A stretch of 64,000 bases of DNA from Undaria pinnatifida. Lineage: Eukaryota; Sar; Phaeophyceae; Laminariales; Alariaceae. Positions 24,881 to 36,863 of the stretch are shown piece by piece. The DNA lies in assembly GCA_012845835.1 (NCBI GenBank), contig JABAKD010000009.1, positions 4,440,904 through 4,504,903 of the forward strand, in the 5' to 3' direction. The translations under genes were made by a program, and so were the position numbers. Numbering within the stretch: the first letter of the stretch is position 1; each line of letters begins with the position of its first letter. The notes beneath the pieces are model-generated. The model was not told the DNA's origin, made no database searches, and was given only the letters and a program-made list of their open reading frames with translations.

Positions 24881-25020
24881 TCGATACTATAGCATGAGAA
24901 CGTGGCCGTCGACAGGAACGACGCCATGGCGCCCTCGTCATTGCAGCCTGTTGAGATCCACCTCCCGCGCGACTTTCTTGAGTAGACGCGAAAGCCAACG
25001 CATGCCCATATGTTCTTCAA
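24227..25020 (-). pseudogene. LINE reverse transcriptase fragment (left arm)
   Basis: The frame 25020-24508 contains MLTVIGQFHESMRARVRMDD and FSEDPDFLRTW. The overlapping frame 24649-24227 has the catalytic box GMLYADDEGDVC (YADD at 24562-24551), KENLAKM, AGLTLCETKKET and PPLVIEAAGQRY. This is the block order of RTE/Jockey-type LINE RTs: fingers, YADD, then the thumb-like region. A frameshift near 24630 separates the two. The N-terminal RT motifs and any endonuclease are missing, so it is a 5'-truncated, dead copy. Confidence 0.85.
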
Positions 25021-25640
25021 AAATTCAAATATTTTTTATTCCCACGAACGTAATCAAAAAACAATGTTAATCTGTACCCAGTCGTTGAATAGACCACAAA
25101 TGGGCTAATCGCTGTCATTGGTCGTTATCCACCCAAAGCAGGAAGCGATCGGTCGATGATGTTACATTTTCAAAAAAAAATACTCTGTGGAATCCATGGT
25201 GCAGGCCATGCATAAGGCCTGCAGCAATCGGCGTGGGCGTGGGCGCCCACTGTCTGTGCTTTGTCTGTGCTTTGTCTGTGTGGAGTGTACCTATCTCACA
25301 GTCATCTTACGTTCTTCGAGTTCGCGCTTTACCTCCACATTGCCGTGACAAAACATATTTAATGCGGCCCTTGCTCGCTTCTCCCGAAAAAGCAAAAACT
25401 ATCACTCATGTACAACAAAAACAACACAACACCCCCTTGATCGCGGGCTGGATAGCGTAGGACCGCGCTTTACCTTGGATGGGGCTCGCGCGGGTTGCGC
25501 GGTACTACTTGCGCCCTTGACTGAACCCAGGGCTGTTGCCCCTCTCATCTACGCCGAGCCTGCTGATTGATCAAGATATATTTTGTGACAAAAAAAATAT
25601 GCCGTGATCTTGAGTGTTTAGTTGGAATGCGTATCCGAGA
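24881..25640. other. Spacer of the LINE palindrome
   Basis: About 0.77 kb between the arms has no counterpart on the other side. It includes a short direct repeat of TGTCTGTGCTT (25252-25280). The left RT frame runs into it up to 25020. Nothing else was recognised. Confidence 0.6.
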
Positions 25641-26065
25641 AAATATTTTCCGTTATTGGCCAGTTCCACGAAAGCATGCGAGCTCGGGTGCGTATGGATG
25701 ACACGGTGAAGCCTATGAATGGCATGACGTCACTCAGGGATTGCGACAAGGATGTGTACCGTCGCCTCTTCTTCGCAATGGATTTTTGCCCGCACAGCGA
25801 TACATTCTGTTCCGCTAAGTTTCAGTGAGGACCCAGATTTTTTGAGGACTTGGTGCACCTCGAGGAGGACTTCGGGGAGGGCGGGTTGGAGGTTGAAACA
25901 CTGGCACATGTACGGAGGCCAGTCTGCGGTATGCTGTACGCCGACGATGCAGGCGTTGTTTGTAAATCAAAGGAAAACCTTGCGAAGATGACTGTCATTG
26001 TGACCGCTTTCGAAACAGCAGGCCTCACCGTGTGCGAAACGAAAAAGGAGACAACGCTTTGCTGA
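25622..26065 (+). pseudogene. LINE reverse transcriptase fragment (right arm)
   Basis: Three overlapping frames carry SVIGQFHESMRARVRMDD, then PLSFSEDPDFLRTW, then GMLYADDAGVVCKSKENLAK with the catalytic YADD at 25937-25948. Frameshifts lie between them. The coding part stops soon after CETKKETTLC at the 325-bp deletion joint. The YADDAG version here is closer to the usual LINE box than the YADDEG of the left arm. Confidence 0.85.
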
Positions 26066-28858
26066 CCTATGAACGGCACACTCAAACCTCCTCCTAACCG
26101 ATTTGGGCTCCCAGCTCCGACAACGCACCGACCACCATATATCGACCGCCAAGACCCTCAACACAATGTGAAAGCGTTGAGACGACCACGCAAAAGCCAC
26201 CTCCTCTTTGCGGGAGCCGTACAAAGGACGACAGCTGAGCGGCTGCCTCATCAGGTGATGTTCGGGACGATGGTTGGTGTGGGGAAAACCCGGGACCAGG
26301 CCAACCAGAACTGAACTGGGCCCAAGCTATAGCAGACGATATCGACGCATTCAACGGACAACCCCGCTTTGCTGTTAGGAGTAAAGTGTGCTATGGTCGA
26401 GGGCGGCTAAGAGGAGTGGAAACTGGTACCGGGGGGTCGTCGACGCGGCGGGCCGCTTCATCGCGAAATAGCATAGGACCGAGGCGGGTAAGAGCTGATT
26501 AATCCACGAAACAGTGGACACCAAGAACAGCAACAAGGGTAAACTGGAGGGAGGGGGGGGGGGGGGGGCGTACCGCTACAGCTGTGGATGAACGCCGAAT
26601 CGAAATGGTACATGGTGTGGCAAGCTACCGGTTTGACTACTTTGTGGAGCGTGTTGAAGTACTATGGCATAGCCCTAAACATTACAGTGAGCGGTAATGT
26701 TTTCCTTTGTGTGTATTCATCGAGATCAAAGGGGGAAGCGCGAACGCGGCAGTAATGCCATTTACTTGTTGTCTTGCTTGCTTTGCTCGTTTTCAGCTGT
26801 TGTCTTTTTCCTCTTTTTGTTTACTTGTTTTCCCTCCCCGCCGGCCATAGGCCGGTATCTTCCTCCTCTTCCTGCTGTTTTGTCCGTGGAACAGTTAGCT
26901 GTTTCCCTTCACCAGCACGTAGGTTGTGTTTTTTGTAGCCGTTCTGGCGTTTTTGCATCTCTTGCTCTTCAGAGCCCCTTCCTGGCGTTTACTTTTTTAA
27001 GTTTCAATTTTTTCCTTATATTATGGTCTCGCTCGTTTTGTTTTGCTGTCGTGCCCGGTACGCCGGCGTTTCACTTGATTCATTAGACTATGTTTCATTC
27101 CTAATTTATTGAGATTGTTGTTTGCCCTGTCTCACATATACTTTGTTTCATTTTTTATAATATACTTTGTGTGTCTCTAGGATCGATAATAAGCACGGAC
27201 TCCGGGTGTACTCGCCACACACAACAACAACCTTCTGGTCATGCTACCCTGGCTGTGCTGTAGCATATTTTTCATGATTCTGGAAAGTTTAGGCTAGGAG
27301 TATGAACAAGAGGTATTGTTGCAGAACGGAAAATTGCACCGCAGCAAACATCACGGCAGGGTATAAGTACACACGGCAGGGAGCCCAGCGACCGGTTCCT
27401 ACCCTCCACGCTAACTACCGACCGCGTACAGGCTGCTGTGCTGCTGCTGCTGTGTGGGTTACTGCGGCGCAATTTTCTTTCACTCTTTCTCGTGCGTTGA
27501 TGACGTGCTCAACTGCTGTTAATGATGTGCTCAACTGCTGTTGATATGTGCTCAACTGCTGGGAACGAGGCAAAACGGTTTGAAGGCTCTGATGACAATG
27601 ATGTTTGATGTATGTTGATAATGTGGTTGGATTGGGTTTCATGCCAGAGGAGGGGGAGACGGGACAGAGACTAAAAACAATATGAAACGATTTACAAGTA
27701 AACACCTAGGACGGGTCATCGATTACCACGTCATGATGTACAGCAGCAGTAGATATTTAAAGGCAAGATCTGTGTTGCCGATTTTGTCGATCTCGTTTGT
27801 AACATCAATAAATGATGAAACTCTCGAATGTTTCGCTGACCACTCCTGGCCATCCGGCCGACGTCTCGCGAGCCACAAACATCTGCCTGGATCGTCTAGC
27901 CGAAGACCAAAAGTTGCATCTGTGCCGTCCTCCTTGCAAGACCGGAAGTGGCCGATACACCGATGGTGTAACATGGGAAACGGCCGGGCAAAACAAGGAG
28001 GGTTCCAAAGGAGGAAACTCGTGGCTTCGAAACGGTGGAAACGGTGGAGACCACGGGCTTCTTCAAGAGTGGAGACCGGCTGCCTCAGGGGTAGAGACGA
28101 GCTGCTTCAGGGTGAAGAAAGGCGCACCACCGTGTCTATGGTACATGTATGCCTTGCATGGTGTCGTCCTCCTGTCTTCCGATCTCTGAGCTTTTGAATT
28201 TCAAACTGTTCGCGGGTTTTCATGTACCGGTGTGGCTTTTTGATTATTGAGCAGACTGCTCAAAATATTCAAAAACGCCGAAAGGCCGCACTACTACTGC
28301 TGTTGTTGTTGGTGGGCTGCAAACAGGCTTTGCTGCGGGCCAGGTATGGGGCCGGTTGAACCTTCCGCACCTGTGGCGTTGGCGTGTGTGGAGCACTTGT
28401 GGCGCGTTGCGTTTGTGTGGGCCACAGCTCGTCGGTCTCCAAAGAACGTGAGAAGAGCCTTCTGATTTCGAAAATTGCTTGCTGGCTGCTACGTGTTCGT
28501 AGCAAAGAGCTGAATTTGCGCCGCTTCGGGCACTCTTGATGACGCGTCAGCCTGTCTGCCGTGGGCAATCCCGCAGATCGTCCACCAGGAACCTGGCAGC
28601 CTCTTCGGGAGGGTGCTTGGGTGTTGTGGATGCCGTTTGGTGTGTCCGGGATGCTTTGTGGAAGATGATGTGTGCCTCGATGTGTTGGTGTCCTGGCTGG
28701 CTGGTCGATTGTTCAATTTTCTTATATGGGATTCTACTATGCTTTTTTTTCCTCTCAAACTGGGCCATGACCCTACATTAACCAAGTTATTATTTTCTCG
28801 ATTTCTCTCCCCCCACAGCCAAAATTACGATTTAAAATCCTTAATGCAAGTAGCTTAT
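25645..28858 (+). mobile_element. Right arm of LINE palindrome
   Basis: It is the reverse complement of 21338-24850 at very high identity. Differences seen are a 325-bp deletion (the counterpart of about 24118-24442), a changed block of about 35 bp at 27135-27170 (TATACTTTG repeats), and scattered substitutions. The outer end is TAGCTTAT at 28851-28858. No target duplication was seen outside the two arms (left flank AAAAGTCACT, right flank GTTTGGCAGC). Confidence 0.85.
26697..27086 (+). other. 129-codon hydrophobic frame shared by both LINE arms
   Basis: The frame beginning MFSFVCIHRDQRGKRERGS occurs here and at 23474-23085 with only a few substitutions. It is rich in Phe, Leu, Ser and Cys, with two possible membrane stretches. 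It lies 3' of the RT, where LINEs usually have untranslated sequence. Conservation is explained by the recent duplication, so this is not evidence of a gene. Confidence 0.25.
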
Positions 28859-29340
28859 GTTTGGCAGCTTTACCCTTCTTCTGCACACATAGGACATGGG
28901 ATGGTCCATCGGGTTGGGCGTTCAATTTATACCAAGTTCTGCGTTTGGGGAAGGTACGTACTTCGTCAAATCAAACACCCTCGGAACGCAACAGGTGTAC
29001 ATACATCTACCGTGCCATATAGACAACATGCGTTCTGAGCCGACCAATGAAGGCATAAGCGGCGGAGATGTAGGCACAACCCCACGCTAAGCGCGGCTGG
29101 TCCTGGTTTCTCGCGAATAAAAGTGAGACAAGGCAATAAGTTCTCAGGGGCCCGCGATCTATACTGCGCCTGTCCAAGTGGTTGCAGAAGGAGGCAAGAG
29201 AAAACAGAGCCATCGCACGGTAGGGATGTAACGCGGTAAGGTAGGGATTTGTGTGCCCAGGGACCGATGCATAAGTGTGTCCAATCGAGTATCTTTGCTG
29301 AGAGGCCTGTTCGTTACGCTGTTATTTGTAACTGTTTCGT

Positions 29341-29563
29341 GTACGATTTCGAGGCGAGGCCCCGTTTTGCGTGATTCGTGTACGATTTCGTACCAAACCT
29401 CGCTTTTGTTAAATGTGTCTGGTACGATTTCGTACTAAGATGTCGCTTTCCGGTACGATTTAGTACTAACCGTCGCTGTTTTCATCGTTTCCGGTTGTAT
29501 TTCGTGAAAAAGGTCGTACGATTTCGTACTAACGTCGCTGTTTGTTTTGTTTCTCGTACGATT
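29341..29563 (+). repeat. Cluster of GTACGATTTCGTAC dyads
   Basis: Full 14-bp dyads (GTACGA-TT-TCGTAC) lie at 29380-29393, 29422-29435 and 29516-29529. A one-mismatch copy is at 29453-29466, and half sites are at 29341-29352 and 29556-29563. Several are followed by TAA(C)GTCGCTGTTT. Spacing is irregular (31-63 bp start to start). It looks like a decayed minisatellite or a cluster of binding sites. Confidence 0.75.
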
Positions 29564-29569
29564 GATGCA

Positions 29570-32340
29570 CCGGTGCCCTGGCAAATATGCTCGATTCGGT
29601 TCCCTACCGCACCGATTCCCTAGTAATGCATGACACCGCGCCAGGTGGGACCACACCGTGGCACGTCATGCCTCGCTCTTCGTAATCATATGCGGTCTGG
29701 TTGGAGAGTGTCCTTATCGCGTCCTACCTGGCCTTCTGTGGTTAGAAAGTCGTATCCGGGGCCTATATCTGGACGCCGACCCGCCTTGGAGACGTTCGCT
29801 CGTCTTTTCGTCGATTGTCGTATCGTGTTCGTTTATCGTATTCTCGAACAGGTTATGGCAATCTGTGGTCACAAACTATTACATGGCAGATATAAAGATC
29901 ACAACATACGGAAATATGGTTGAACGCTCTCGAAATACAACGGCAAAAGCAATGAATTTGATAGAAGAACGTACAGAACCCGCACACAAGACAGTTTGCC
30001 GGGAATAAAGGCAGAGAAAACAAAGAAATATATTACGTAAGAAGAAATATATATATATATATAGGAGAGAAGAGGAAGGAGGGGAAAAAAGAAGGGAGCG
30101 CAAGGGGGTATGAAGAGGGACGCAGGGAACCGAAATAGAGCAAAGATAGTTAAAACGAGGTACGCCCAAACGGAGCACACTGTCCGAAACCGACATACGG
30201 CAACGTAGCAGATAACACCATCGAACTGACTTCGGGGTAGCATCCACAACCATAAAAAACACGGCTGCACGGCCTGTCATCTACCCACTATTTAGATGAC
30301 TGCAATTCCGCCACCTTTGTCATCGTCTCATGACCCTCAACTAGACACACACAAGGCAACACGAAAGGAAAAGTGGAATAAGAAATCGGCAGCAAAGATA
30401 ACTTTCTGAACGTGAAACCCGCACACCAGCGGATGAAATATGGGTAGTATCGGCTGTCGGCCCCATCAATCTGAAACAAAGAAGCAAAAAAAATATTAAG
30501 AGAGAAAAAATACACAAACGCACAAACAGATAGGTCGCAGGCGCTCCATCAAGACAAACGAAAATTCAATTGAAAGCAGTCACAAAAGTTAGCAGTTGCA
30601 TAGACAAGGAATATAGACTATACTGATCGGCGTGACGTTTTCCTACCTTGTCTGACGCCTCCTTCCTGGCTTGTTCGACGGCGTTTTCCATGGTGTCCTT
30701 TCCACCATTACTTTGGGATAGGATAAGATGATCCTTTGGTTTTTCCCCGACGTTAATGTTTTTTCCCGTTTATTACGTGTCCCAAGGAAATGCTTCGATC
30801 GGGCGCGCCCGGCGGCCGTGGCTCACGCACACGCATCATGGTCTTTCTGTGGATATTATGTTCGACGCGCGGTCTTTAGTTTTTGGTACCGATTTGCATC
30901 TATCAGATGCCGTGTTACTATCTCTCATAATCTCCTGGGATGAGTTTTAGTGGTCGACGTTGGAGCTCATCGTCCATATCAAATTCAAAAAACAACAACG
31001 CAATCCATGATGCCAGACGCGACGCATAAATCTCGATACAGTTATCACCGGAAGAAATCCCGTGTTTCGTTAGTTCCCACGGGAGGCGTACGTATAGTAC
31101 TTCCCACCCGAACGATATCGTACATCCCCGCCGGCTATTCCAGACGAGAGGGGTTCCCTTGACGGCTGGTTCCCATCTAAATCATCGCGTGCATTCCCAA
31201 GGTGCCTACTCGTACTTCACCCATGAGCAGTTCCCAAGATAGAGACTATCGTTGCCGCGGACTGCCTTGGTACTAACGACGTAGCGGAAATTCCAACGTT
31301 CTCCGAAAATCATCGGTTGAGAAACCCTGTCAGGCACAGATGTCTCGGCCTTATAGTTCTATCTCCATCGTATGTAGGGACCTGCGTAGGTACCACCCAT
31401 GGACAGGACACGTGTCGGTTTCAGCTCGTCTGCAAAGATGCGGTCAGATCTAGGGACTCTGTGGGGCCAGATCCGGGATCGGTATACCTCTCGGGTGTCT
31501 ACCAGCCTAGAGCAGTGCCAGACACGTTCCACGATAAAGGTGGCATTTTCCGGGTAAAATGTTACGTGGCGGTTACGGAAATCTCCTAATGACGAACTAT
31601 CCAAACTCGTTTGGGTGTTTTCCAAAAGGGTTCGTTACACATCTAGGACGTGCAGGACATGGGATTATTCGCTGGGTGCCACGTTGCCTTTCTTTTACAC
31701 ATACCAAGATTTTGGATAAGATGAGGTGGTAGATAACACCACTCATCAAGTGAGTAGTTACACAACACCACTTCTCAAGTGAGAAGCCCGACAACGTTCG
31801 GGTGAATGTTGTGCGCGCGAAATACAGAGAGAGAGACATTCTCACGAGGAAAGTCTCTCGGAAATTGAACACGTGCCTATCATATTCCGCGTCACAATAC
31901 AAAACATGTACATATATATAAATATCGCTACGACCCGCGAAACGGTCTGAGTCTGTCGCTGAGTGCGTCTAGGCCTGCCAAACGCACCGGTCGAGGTCCC
32001 TCCCATATAACCTCTCGCACGAGTACAAATCAAAATGGGGGGCAGTACTACGGTCGTAATCGCAGTTTTCTGGAGAAAACTCGCAAAAGAGAGGATCGTT
32101 ATGGTGGGGTGAAGCGTGTCAACGTGAGATATTTCGCCAATGAGAGCACCAAAAACTCTAATCAAAACCCCCGCGACCCGGAGCAACATGTTCCATGCGC
32201 ACTACCGTTTCGCCAAATAATACCAACAACGCATCGGCACATAACAAGCAACCAACGTTCGACCAATCACGACCCAGAATCGAACTGCTGCGTCATTGAG
32301 ATTTGAACCCCTCCAACCACCCTGGAACCACATCTTACAC
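29570..32340. other. Intergenic stretch, no gene recognised
   Basis: Short frames only, none with a known domain. Contents seen: an AT dinucleotide run (30047-30063) and two adjacent small hairpins at 31741-31755 (ACTCA-tcaag-TGAGT) and 31771-31786 (CTTCTC-aagt-GAGAAG). Confidence 0.5.
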
Positions 32341-34430
32341 CAAGTCGTAAATCAAAACGTGTGACGCCCGTAACATCCTGAACCCTGGGGAGGTCACACC
32401 CGCCACCCCTAATCGTGGGCTCCCGTAATTGAGTGGGAAGACCTTGACGGCTTGACCAAAGCACTGGGCCACCTGGCGGTTTGACCGGGTCCGGCAAATG
32501 CACTTGCAAAACGCCATCGAAGACACCCCCAATCGCAAACTATAGCGAATAGCGAAACATGCAACGTCCGTTGCCACTGTAACGTTTAACTTGGCTGGCC
32601 CAGAACCACAGCCCCAACCCTAAGCGAACACTATTAGCCATTTAACCAGGCCGCCAACCATGACAGTGGACGCATGGTACGATAGAGGTAGCTCCTTTTC
32701 GAAAATCTGTGCTCTGAATGACGGGGCTCCTCTCACCAAAGTCGCCAGAATACCATTCGTATTTTTCAAAATTTACCATTTTTAGTACCAAAGGGTCATC
32801 TTTGGTATTCGGGTCGCGCTTTCAGTTTCCTCAAAATGCGGTTTTGTATGAGGAAAACACAGCTCCTCAAGTAAGCATCTTCGGGGAAAACGATGGTGCA
32901 CCTTTGACGTAGCATGTGTCAGTTAGCGGAACACGCTGCACCACGTAACATGCTGATTCTCGCAAGCAACCGCATCCCCAACAACAAACACCAAACAATA
33001 CACCCGAAACCCAGACCGAAAATCATTACGAATCGCGTAACATCCTGGATCCCAGGGCTGTTTCACTGTGGGTGGAAAAACAGCTCCAACCATGAGCGTA
33101 GACCATCACCCATGGAACTCCGCAGGAAGCGCTGACGGTGGCGTGTTCATCCTCGCCCGCACAGGCACCCCCGAAACAAGTACACAAGCACACCATCAAC
33201 AAGACCGCACGAATCGTGTGTCCCTCATGGCGAGCCCACCTGCCATGGAAACCCAACGCCAATCGCCGGCAACACCAATCCCAGGCACACATCATTAATG
33301 ATGGCCGCAAACCATGGCGGTGTGCGTACATTTTTGCGTCATAACGTTGTGAATATACCTGTTACCCAATTTTGGGAAGTTTGTTTCGTTTTTCCTATCG
33401 GGGTCTTACCGTTGTTGAACGAACATGAAATATATCTCGGAAAGCTCTTGCCATGAGTTTTTGAATGCACCTACCTCCAACGTCTGGAGTGCGCTGTATA
33501 CTTCAACAAGCCGTGCTTGACGTGAGAGTGGAAAACACCTCATCGCCCACAATCAATCATATCTCAACAACTAGCGTGGTCCAAACGAATAAAGTAGTAG
33601 ATTGTGGCAAGGCAGGTGACCCAGCGTAGGACCCGGCCTAAAAACACAAAAACAAAATTGTAAAAAACTGTATAACATGAACCCCGCACATAACATAAAC
33701 GTTCGTCGCAACCCCGTACAATAAAACAAAGCATGACATGACCGTCGCCCATTCAAACCCCGCCACGGGTAGGCACGAGAACTACATACAAAGGCTATTC
33801 TCAGTGTAGTTGTGAAAAAAAAACCATTTTGTCATTTCCCTCCCCCCCACATAAAATACGAAAAAATATCTCGTACGAAAACCTAAACAAAAACGCAGGA
33901 AGCACTCAGATCGAGATGGTGTCTGGAGCAATCGTGTAGGATGCACGATGCATATAATCGAGACCAAAAAGTTTAAAAGTGATACTTATTGACGGTCACA
34001 ATCGTAATTTTGACCCCACGGTCCCGGATGCTTCCATCATGGCGGTTTGACCCTTCTCCACAAAAAATACCCCCTCCCATAGATCGCTAACGAAGCCCTT
34101 AAACTACACGGCAAACCATCACCAAGTGCGTAACATGTTTTCTGACGGCGTGGTTTCAAATGTCACGGAACTTCGCCTCCCATTCTGTGCGCGGCCAACA
34201 TCAATTCAACCAATCATCAAACCATGACGGTGCACTGAACAGGTTTAACCATCCCAACAAGGGCACCCCAATATCAGGCCGCAAGACATTTTCGAAGTGC
34301 GTCACATCCTGTGACACGATGTGGTTCCACCTGACTCGGGACTGTACACCCCATCCTGGGCAAATACTAGTAGACTTCGAATTATCCACTAACTCAAGAT
34401 GAAAACCATGACGGTGAGTGGAACACGCTT
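32340..34430. repeat. Dispersed degenerate repeat with CGTAACATCCTG and ACCATGACGGTG blocks
   Basis: The block CGTAACATCCTG or a close form recurs near 32366, 32948, 33036, 34129 and 34300. ACCATGACGGTG or a close form recurs near 32658, 33311, 34221 and 34405. They alternate, which suggests an old tandem or clustered repeat. I could not align a clean unit by eye. No gene is seen here. Confidence 0.4.
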
Positions 34431-35090
34431 CAGCGCATATCACACTATCACCGTATGTTATTGCGCTTGTAACCCCTGCCCATGCCCGCAAGCGCCTGGA
34501 GGCGATCAACAGGTCGCTTGCAGGAACTGAAGAACCACCGCTCGTTAGAGACCAGCCATACACACGGATCGCCTAGCTCCACCGCTCCATGGCACGTTGA
34601 GCCCCTTGTTATCATTCATGCTAGAAACCGTGCTACGGAAGGGCTGCACCAAACATTTCCGATGCTGTAAACTTAACATGCATTGTTTTTCACCCAAAGG
34701 GTCAACCACCCTAGGGGAAAAAGGAAAGTAAAACTCCATGAGCTTTCCCGTGGCCAGGATGTCTTTTACAACAAGAGCACATCATTGTTTTATTTGCGTT
34801 ATTTGGTTTCTGAAGGGTCAGGGTTGCTCAACCAAACATTGTCGAAATTCCATCTTACGTTCGCAGTATCACTGCTGGTATACCTCGGCCATGCGTCTGT
34901 TTGTGGGGTTGGACAGTAAATGTTTAGTTTTTTTGTTTGAGGAACGTGCATGCTGCTGGAGCTCTTCAAGTGGCCACCCTTACAAAACAAAAGGCACACC
35001 TCTGCAACAGCGTGCATCCTATTGTAAGTACACCCACACCCACCGTGCATGAATTGCGGACATGCTGGTGCATTGACCAGGCGAGGTGGT

Positions 35091-36179
35091 TTAAGAGGTA
35101 TCCCCGACGTTCGCGCGATCGTCATTAATCGACGTAAGCTCCAGCGCGTAGTCTGAGTCCCCATCGTCTGTACCTTGGACACGAACCCCGCTAGACCAAC
35201 CTCTACTAACTGGTGTGTGCTCTTCCCGTATGTCGGATACGTACACCGCTTTTACCAAGAGGACCGCCTGGATAGCAACCGTAAGTAGCAAGAACACATT
35301 CGCCCCAATGAGCAGAACCGTGATCGTTGACGAAGTTTGGCTTCCGTCCTCTGCAAGGTCGACTTTGATAAGAAGGGCCACGTACATGCTAGCCAGAATG
35401 ATGCCGTTCCCCCAGCGATAGAGCCACATGTCAAGTTTAGAGTTGAATGGGGATAACGACTCCGAAATAAACGTGAATATTACTGCGAGCAATAGCACAA
35501 TGGCCACTTGTTCGGCAGTATCCGGGAGAACAAAGACCGCTGCTCCGGTGAGGACTATCCTGCGCGCGCACTCCACCACCTCGTAGTAATAACACGCCGG
35601 CCTATACGCGGCCCACAGAAAACGGTATGATTGCAGGTCCGACATTGACTGCCTTTCAAGACTCTGTAACTGCCGACGATTGCGAACCAACCACCACGTA
35701 AAGCAGGCTGGAATGCCCACTGGGTAGACGCAGACCATAAAAAGTGCGTACGTTTGATACACTGTGTAGGTTTTAGTGTAGCAGGTGATGCTGTAGTCCG
35801 CGCGAAGGTAGGCCTTGTCGTCGTCGAAAGATTCGCAAGAAAACGTCTGAAAAACGGTTAAAGAGACCGAAGAATACACGAAGAATACGATGAACAGAAC
35901 GACGGAAAGGTGCTTCTTCTTCAACACAGCCTCAGCATCGCCCTGTGCAGTGCCGGTGTTCCCGCTCCGGCCACGTCTCTTCGCGATAATGAAGGTGCAC
36001 GCGCAAGCGAAGAGGATCACGAGTGGGCCCACCGTGGCTAACACGAGCCTGTCGTAGAAGTTTGTAGTGATAATGCAGGCGTTGGAAAGAAGGAAACCAA
36101 TGTTCACGTTGACGATTGCCATCTTTGAGAGGAACGCCTCGTACTCTTCTGGGTACACCGAACCGGCGATCTCGCTGAA
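35091..36179 (-). CDS. Multi-pass membrane protein, last exon (TRP-like / Pmp-associated family)
   Basis: The acceptor TTCTGCCACAG precedes 36179, and the exon runs 362 codons to a TAG at 35091. It has about six hydrophobic segments and the family blocks FSEIAGSVYPEEYEAFLSK, TVFQTFSCESF, YLRADYSITC, YYYEVVECARRIVLTG and FISESLSPF, ending in an acidic cytoplasmic tail (DDGDSDYALELTS). An upstream in-frame Met at 36257 lies in the intron and is not the start. Known relatives are large stramenopile surface proteins with a TRP-channel-like membrane core. Channel activity is not shown. The frame is intact over more than 1 kb, which suggests selection. Confidence 0.85.
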   Translation of the reverse strand, partial: FSEIAGSVYPEEYEAFLSKMAIVNVNIGFLLSNACIITTNFYDRLVLATVGPLVILFACACTFIIAKRRGRSGNTGTAQGDAEAVLKKKHLSVVLFIVFFVYSSVSLTVFQTFSCESFDDDKAYLRADYSITCYTKTYTVYQTYALFMVCVYPVGIPACFTWWLVRNRRQLQSLERQSMSDLQSYRFLWAAYRPACYYYEVVECARRIVLTGAAVFVLPDTAEQVAIVLLLAVIFTFISESLSPFNSKLDMWLYRWGNGIILASMYVALLIKVDLAEDGSQTSSTITVLLIGANVFLLLTVAIQAVLLVKAVYVSDIREEHTPVSRGWSSGVRVQGTDDGDSDYALELTSINDDRANVGDTS

Positions 36180-36664
36180 CTGTGGCAGAAGGAGAAACCG
36201 AAAGATGCGGGGGGGGGAGACAACATGGGCGTCAGCATTTGTCGACCGAGCATACATTGGAGGGATATTTCCAATCGTGCTGCGGAGCCTTAGTCCTGTA
36301 TCTCGCCCAAATATTTACCCGGAATCAGTTACCGGCCTTAAGGTAACACACGATTCCGTGGACGATCATATACATAGAGAACGGAATACTACCTATAATG
36401 ATATATATAACATTCAGATAGCCATGTCTGCAAGCGGCCCCTGTCAACTGACAAACGAAGCCCTACAAGGCACCCCTCTAGGTGCATGGTCCTTGCTGTC
36501 ATGGGGGTAATTTGTTTTCTTCAACCTGGAGCATGAGTCCACCTAACTGACGTGACTCCTAAACTCAGCAACGGTCTAATGATTATTGAATATCATTCGT
36601 GGTTCACGATGATATACTGGTTGTCAGAATACCTAGGCGAAGGAACCTTTTAGTCAACGACTGG

Positions 36665-36863
36665 TTGTACGAGAGCCCCCTCCGAAAAACGGCGAGGTTA
36701 TTAACGAACGTTTCACGGTTGATCCACACGACCGAGTACTATATGAAAAAACAGTCTTCACATATTTTTTTGTTTGCGAAAGGATATCGAACGATGACTT
36801 CGGGGTGGCGAGGCGCACCATTCTCAAAATATATGGCTGGGAATATTTTGGGGGCCTACCGTT
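36665..36863 (+). mobile_element. Small TIR element with conserved short ORF (copy 1)
   Basis: The left end reads TTGTACGAGAGCCCCC and the right end GGGGGCCTACCGTTG. The plus strand encodes KTVFTYFFVCERISNDD then FGVARRTIL, shared with 37785-37605. It is inserted within intron 2 of the membrane gene. Confidence 0.55.

Noticed and set aside
29341-29563. CRISPR array
   Set aside because: Units are 14-bp dyads with irregular short spacers, some degenerate, in a eukaryotic context without cas genes.
36180-36257. Met at 36257 as start of the 388-codon membrane protein
   Set aside because: The 26 residues before FSEIAG lie upstream of a good acceptor and do not fit the family. Splicing from 39873 gives a continuous conserved protein.
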